Positions 61,046 to 64,000 of a stretch of DNA of 64,000 nt are shown in pieces. The stretch spans positions 310,001 through 374,000 of the forward strand of contig CANLUY010000001.1 of the NCBI GenBank assembly GCA_947494435.1, in the 5' to 3' direction. This DNA is from an uncultured Litoreibacter sp. (lineage in GTDB: Bacteria; Pseudomonadota; Alphaproteobacteria; Rhodobacterales; Rhodobacteraceae). The position numbers were made by a program, and so were the translations under genes. How positions within the stretch are numbered: the stretch's first letter is position 1; every line of letters begins with the position of its first letter. The notes beneath the pieces are model-generated. The model was not told where the DNA came from. It did not search any database and saw only the letters and a list, made by a program, of their open reading frames with translations.

Positions 61046-62221
61046 TTACTCAGTGATCTTCGACACAACACCCGCGCCAACGGTGCGGCCGCCTTCGCGG
61101 ATCGCGAAGCGGAGGCCTTGCTCCATCGCGATCGGTGCGATCAGCTCAACGTCGAACTTCAGGTTGTCGCCCGGCATCACCATCTCTGTGCCCGATGGCA
61201 GTTGAACAGTGCCCGTGACGTCTGTTGTCCGGAAGTAGAACTGTGGGCGGTAGTTGGCGAAGAATGGCGTGTGACGGCCACCTTCTTCTTTGGTCAGAAT
61301 ATACGCCTCAGCCTCGAACTTCGTGTGCGGCTGGACAGAGCCTGGCTTACACAGAACCTGACCACGCTCAACGCCATCACGGTCGATACCACGCAGAAGC
61401 GCACCGATGTTGTCGCCAGCTTCACCGCGATCGAGCAGCTTGCGGAACATTTCAACGCCTGTGCAGGTCGTTTTCGCCGTATCACGGATACCAACGATCT
61501 CGATTTCTTCACCCACATTGATCACGCCACGCTCAACACGGCCTGTCACAACAGTCCCGCGACCAGAGATCGAGAACACGTCTTCCACAGGCATCAGGAA
61601 CGGCTGGTCAACAGCACGCTCAGGTGTCGGGATATACTCGTCGACAGCCGCCATCAGCTTGCGAATGGCTTCTTCGCCGATCTCAGGGTTGTTGCCTTCC
61701 ATTGCCGCCAGTGCCGAGCCCGGGATCACCGGGATATCGTCGCCTGGATACTCATAGGAGCTTAACAATTCGCGAATTTCCATCTCGACCAGCTCAAGAA
61801 GCTCTTCGTCGTCAACTTGGTCCACTTTGTTCATGAACACGACCATCTTCGGGATGCCAACCTGGCGGCCCAGCAAGATGTGCTCGCGTGTCTGTGGCAT
61901 CGGGCCGTCAGCTGCGTTCACAACCAGGATCGCGCCGTCCATCTGAGCGGCACCTGTGATCATGTTTTTGACGTAGTCGGCGTGGCCGGGGCAGTCGACG
62001 TGCGCATAGTGACGCGTGTCAGTCTCATACTCAACGTGCGCCGTGGAAATCGTGATCCCACGCGCTTTTTCTTCCGGCGCACCATCGATCTGGTCATAGG
62101 CCTGAAAATCACCAAAATACTTCGTGATCGCCGCCGTCAACGTCGTCTTACCATGGTCAACGTGACCAATCGTGCCGATATTCACATGCGGTTTCGTACG
62201 TTCAAATTTTTCCTTAGCCAT
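61046..62221 (-). CDS. tuf: Elongation factor Tu
   Basis: A 391-residue EF-Tu. G1 is GHVDHGKT, G3 is [19 protein letters not shown]4 is NKVD, and the C-terminal end is [14 protein letters not shown]. The start [20 protein letters not shown] is conserved; the frame is open 15 codons upstream. It follows fusA with an 87-bp gap containing two small hairpins. Whether a second tuf copy exists elsewhere cannot be seen here; roseobacters usually have two. Confidence 0.98.
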   Translation of the reverse strand: MAKEKFERTKPHVNIGTIGHVDHGKTTLTAAITKYFGDFQAYDQIDGAPEEKARGITISTAHVEYETDTRHYAHVDCPGHADYVKNMITGAAQMDGAILVVNAADGPMPQTREHILLGRQVGIPKMVVFMNKVDQVDDEELLELVEMEIRELLSSYEYPGDDIPVIPGSALAAMEGNNPEIGEEAIRKLMAAVDEYIPTPERAVDQPFLMPVEDVFSISGRGTVVTGRVERGVINVGEEIEIVGIRDTAKTTCTGVEMFRKLLDRGEAGDNIGALLRGIDRDGVERGQVLCKPGSVQPHTKFEAEAYILTKEEGGRHTPFFANYRPQFYFRTTDVTGTVQLPSGTEMVMPGDNLKFDVELIAPIAMEQGLRFAIREGGRTVGAGVVSKITE

Positions 62222-62308
62222 GATGGCCTCCTTAAGGTTTTTCGAGCGGTGTGTGAGGTCACACACCCTACGGGGTTGGTAGGGCGCGCGCCGAAGCGCG
62301 CACCGCTG

Positions 62309-64000
62309 TTAAGCGAATTTCGCTTGGATTTCTTCGGAGATGTTCGACGGAACAGCTTCGTAATGACCGAACTGCATGGTGAAGTTCGCACGACCAGACG
62401 ACATCGACCGCAAGGTGTTGATGTAGCCGAACATGTTCGCCAGAGGCACCTGTGCGTCAATCGCAATAGCGTTGCCGCGGGTGTCTTGACCCTGAACCTG
62501 ACCACGACGCGATGTCAGATCGCCGATGATACCACCTGTGTATTCTTCAGGGGTGATCACTTCGACTTTCATGATCGGTTCCAACAGTTTCGCACCAGCC
62601 AGACGCATGCCTTCACGCATACACATACGTGCAGCGATCTCGAATGCGAGAACGGAGGAGTCAACGTCGTGGAACTTACCGTCGATCAAGGCCACCTTGA
62701 AGTCGATCACAGGGAAGCCAGCCAGCGGGCCGCTATCCATGACAGAGTTGATGCCTTTTTCAACGCCCGGGATGTATTCTTTCGGAACAGCACCACCAAC
62801 GATGCGGCTCTCGAAGGAATAGCCTTCGCCCGGCTCTGTCGGTGTGATGATGAGTTTGACCTCACCAAACTGACCGGAACCACCAGATTGCTTCTTGTGG
62901 GTATATGTGTGCTCAACCTCTTTCGAGATTGTCTCACGATATGCCACCTGAGGCGCACCGATATTGGCTTCCACTTTGAACTCGCGCTTCATGCGGTCGA
63001 CAAGAATGTCGAGGTGCAATTCGCCCATGCCCTTCATGATGGTCTGACCGGACTCCAGATCAGTTTCCACGCGGAAGGACGGATCCTCAGCAGACAGACG
63101 CTGCAAAGCGATGCCCATCTTCTCTTGGTCGCCCTTGGTTTTAGGCTCAACCGCGATCTCGATCACTGGGTCCGGGAAGGTCATCGTTTCCAGAACAACC
63201 GGATCGTTGACGGCGCAAAGCGTGTCACCCGTTGTCGTGTCCTTCAGGCCGCCAAGCGCGATGATGTCACCAGCGAATGCTTCAGTGATCTCGTCACGGT
63301 CGTTGGAGTGCATGATCATCATGCGGCCAACGCGCTCTTTCTTGCCTTTGGTGGAGTTCAGGAACGTGTCGCCCTTTTCCAGCTTACCGGAATAGATCCG
63401 TGTGAATGTCAGCGAGCCCACAAACGGGTCATTCCAGATTTTGAATGCCAGAGCGGAGAACGCCATGTCATCGTCAGCACGACGCGCAATGTTACGAACT
63501 TCGTCTTCATCACCGGGTTTGAAGCCCATGTAGTCAACCACGTCGAGCGGGCTCGGCAGATAGTCAACAACAGCGTTGAGCAAAGGCTGAACACCTTTGT
63601 TTTTGAACGCGGAGCCACCCAGCACAGGCACGAATGCCATAGCCAGTGTACCCTTACGGATCAGCGCGCGGAGAGTTTTGATGTCAGGCTCGTTGCCTTC
63701 CAGATACTCCATCATCGCGTCATCGTCCATTTCGACGGCAGCTTCGACAAGCTTGTTGCGCCATTCGTCAGCCATGTCTTTCAGGCTGTCGCGAATGGGG
63801 GCTTTGATCCAGGACGCGCCCAGATCTTCACCCTGCCACAGCCACTCTTCCATCGTGACGAGGTCCAACAGGCCTTCCAGCTCTGTTTCCGCACCGATCG
63901 GGATACCAACTGGAACAGCTTTCGCACCAGTCCGGTCTTCGATCATGCGCACACAGTTGAAGAAGTCAGCGCCGATTTTGTCCATTTTGTTCACAAAGAC
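62309..64000 (-). CDS. fusA: Elongation factor G, C-terminal part (partial)
   Basis: The last 563 codons of EF-G; the start and most of the G domain lie beyond the window edge. Visible parts are the end of the G domain ([20 protein letters not shown], the G4 motif), domain II with [21 protein letters not shown], domain III with [21 protein letters not shown], domain IV starting [12 protein letters not shown] and the domain V end [14 protein letters not shown]. It is normal in sequence and forms a unit with tuf. Confidence 0.97.
   Translation of the reverse strand, partial: VFVNKMDKIGADFFNCVRMIEDRTGAKAVPVGIPIGAETELEGLLDLVTMEEWLWQGEDLGASWIKAPIRDSLKDMADEWRNKLVEAAVEMDDDAMMEYLEGNEPDIKTLRALIRKGTLAMAFVPVLGGSAFKNKGVQPLLNAVVDYLPSPLDVVDYMGFKPGDEDEVRNIARRADDDMAFSALAFKIWNDPFVGSLTFTRIYSGKLEKGDTFLNSTKGKKERVGRMMIMHSNDRDEITEAFAGDIIALGGLKDTTTGDTLCAVNDPVVLETMTFPDPVIEIAVEPKTKGDQEKMGIALQRLSAEDPSFRVETDLESGQTIMKGMGELHLDILVDRMKREFKVEANIGAPQVAYRETISKEVEHTYTHKKQSGGSGQFGEVKLIITPTEPGEGYSFESRIVGGAVPKEYIPGVEKGINSVMDSGPLAGFPVIDFKVALIDGKFHDVDSSVLAFEIAARMCMREGMRLAGAKLLEPIMKVEVITPEEYTGGIIGDLTSRRGQVQGQDTRGNAIAIDAQVPLANMFGYINTLRSMSSGRANFTMQFGHYEAVPSNISEEIQAKFA

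Overview
The window reads as a chromosomal segment of a marine roseobacter-type alphaproteobacterium (Rhodobacterales). The basis is the S10/spc ribosomal proteins, the style of the taurine and sulfopropanediol genes, an Ala/Glu-extended ribosomal protein L3, TTG/GTG starts on many accessory genes, and tight ATGA-type overlaps in catabolic operons. Genus cannot be fixed from sequence alone. No rRNA, tRNA, CRISPR array or complete insertion sequence was seen.

Layout. 1-6.8 kb: tail of an M24 peptidase gene, an Asp/Glu-racemase-like gene, then tamA-tamB (outer-membrane protein assembly). 6.9-15 kb: a catabolic cluster with its own GntR/FCD regulator, an SsuABC-like ABC importer, a Gfo/Idh oxidoreductase, an isopropylmalate/tartrate-dehydrogenase-like enzyme, an acyl-CoA dehydrogenase and a family III CoA transferase. 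Two copies of the palindrome TAATGTATACATTA, one before each promoter region, mark it as one regulon; its substrate is unknown. 15-24.3 kb: a dipeptide-type ABC operon with two paralogous binding proteins, an M19 dipeptidase, a GAF protein and a divergent LysR regulator.

24.3-42 kb: an organosulfonate region. A minus-strand operon encodes a HisD-like sulfopropanediol dehydrogenase (HpsN), an SDR, a zinc alcohol dehydrogenase, sulfopyruvate decarboxylase ComDE and an FMN alpha-hydroxy-acid dehydrogenase. It is controlled from a divergent LacI gene with two operators 22 bp apart. Further on lie tauABC, an IclR regulator and a TauXY-like taurine dehydrogenase pair. Both routes would end in sulfoacetaldehyde, but no xsc gene lies in the window. 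Between them sits a sensory set: receiver protein, Tat-exported binding protein without permeases, and a hybrid histidine kinase.

42.5-64 kb: ribosomal genes on the minus strand (fusA, tuf, rpsJ-rplCDW, rplB-rpsS-rplV-rpsC-rplP, rpmC-rpsQ-rplNXE-rpsNH-rplFR-rpsE-rpmD). The usually continuous S10/spc operon is broken in three places by unrelated genes: GDSL hydrolase and DUF892 genes; a DJ-1/PfpI gene plus small genes; and a four-gene plus-strand block. Breakpoints carry a recurring two-hairpin repeat with compensatory base changes (five copies) and, at one site, a decayed duplicate of the rplW 3' end. One inserted gene (DUF3800) appears to start at an ATT codon behind a near-perfect Shine-Dalgarno sequence. 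These breakpoints and the repeat family are the least explained part of the window.
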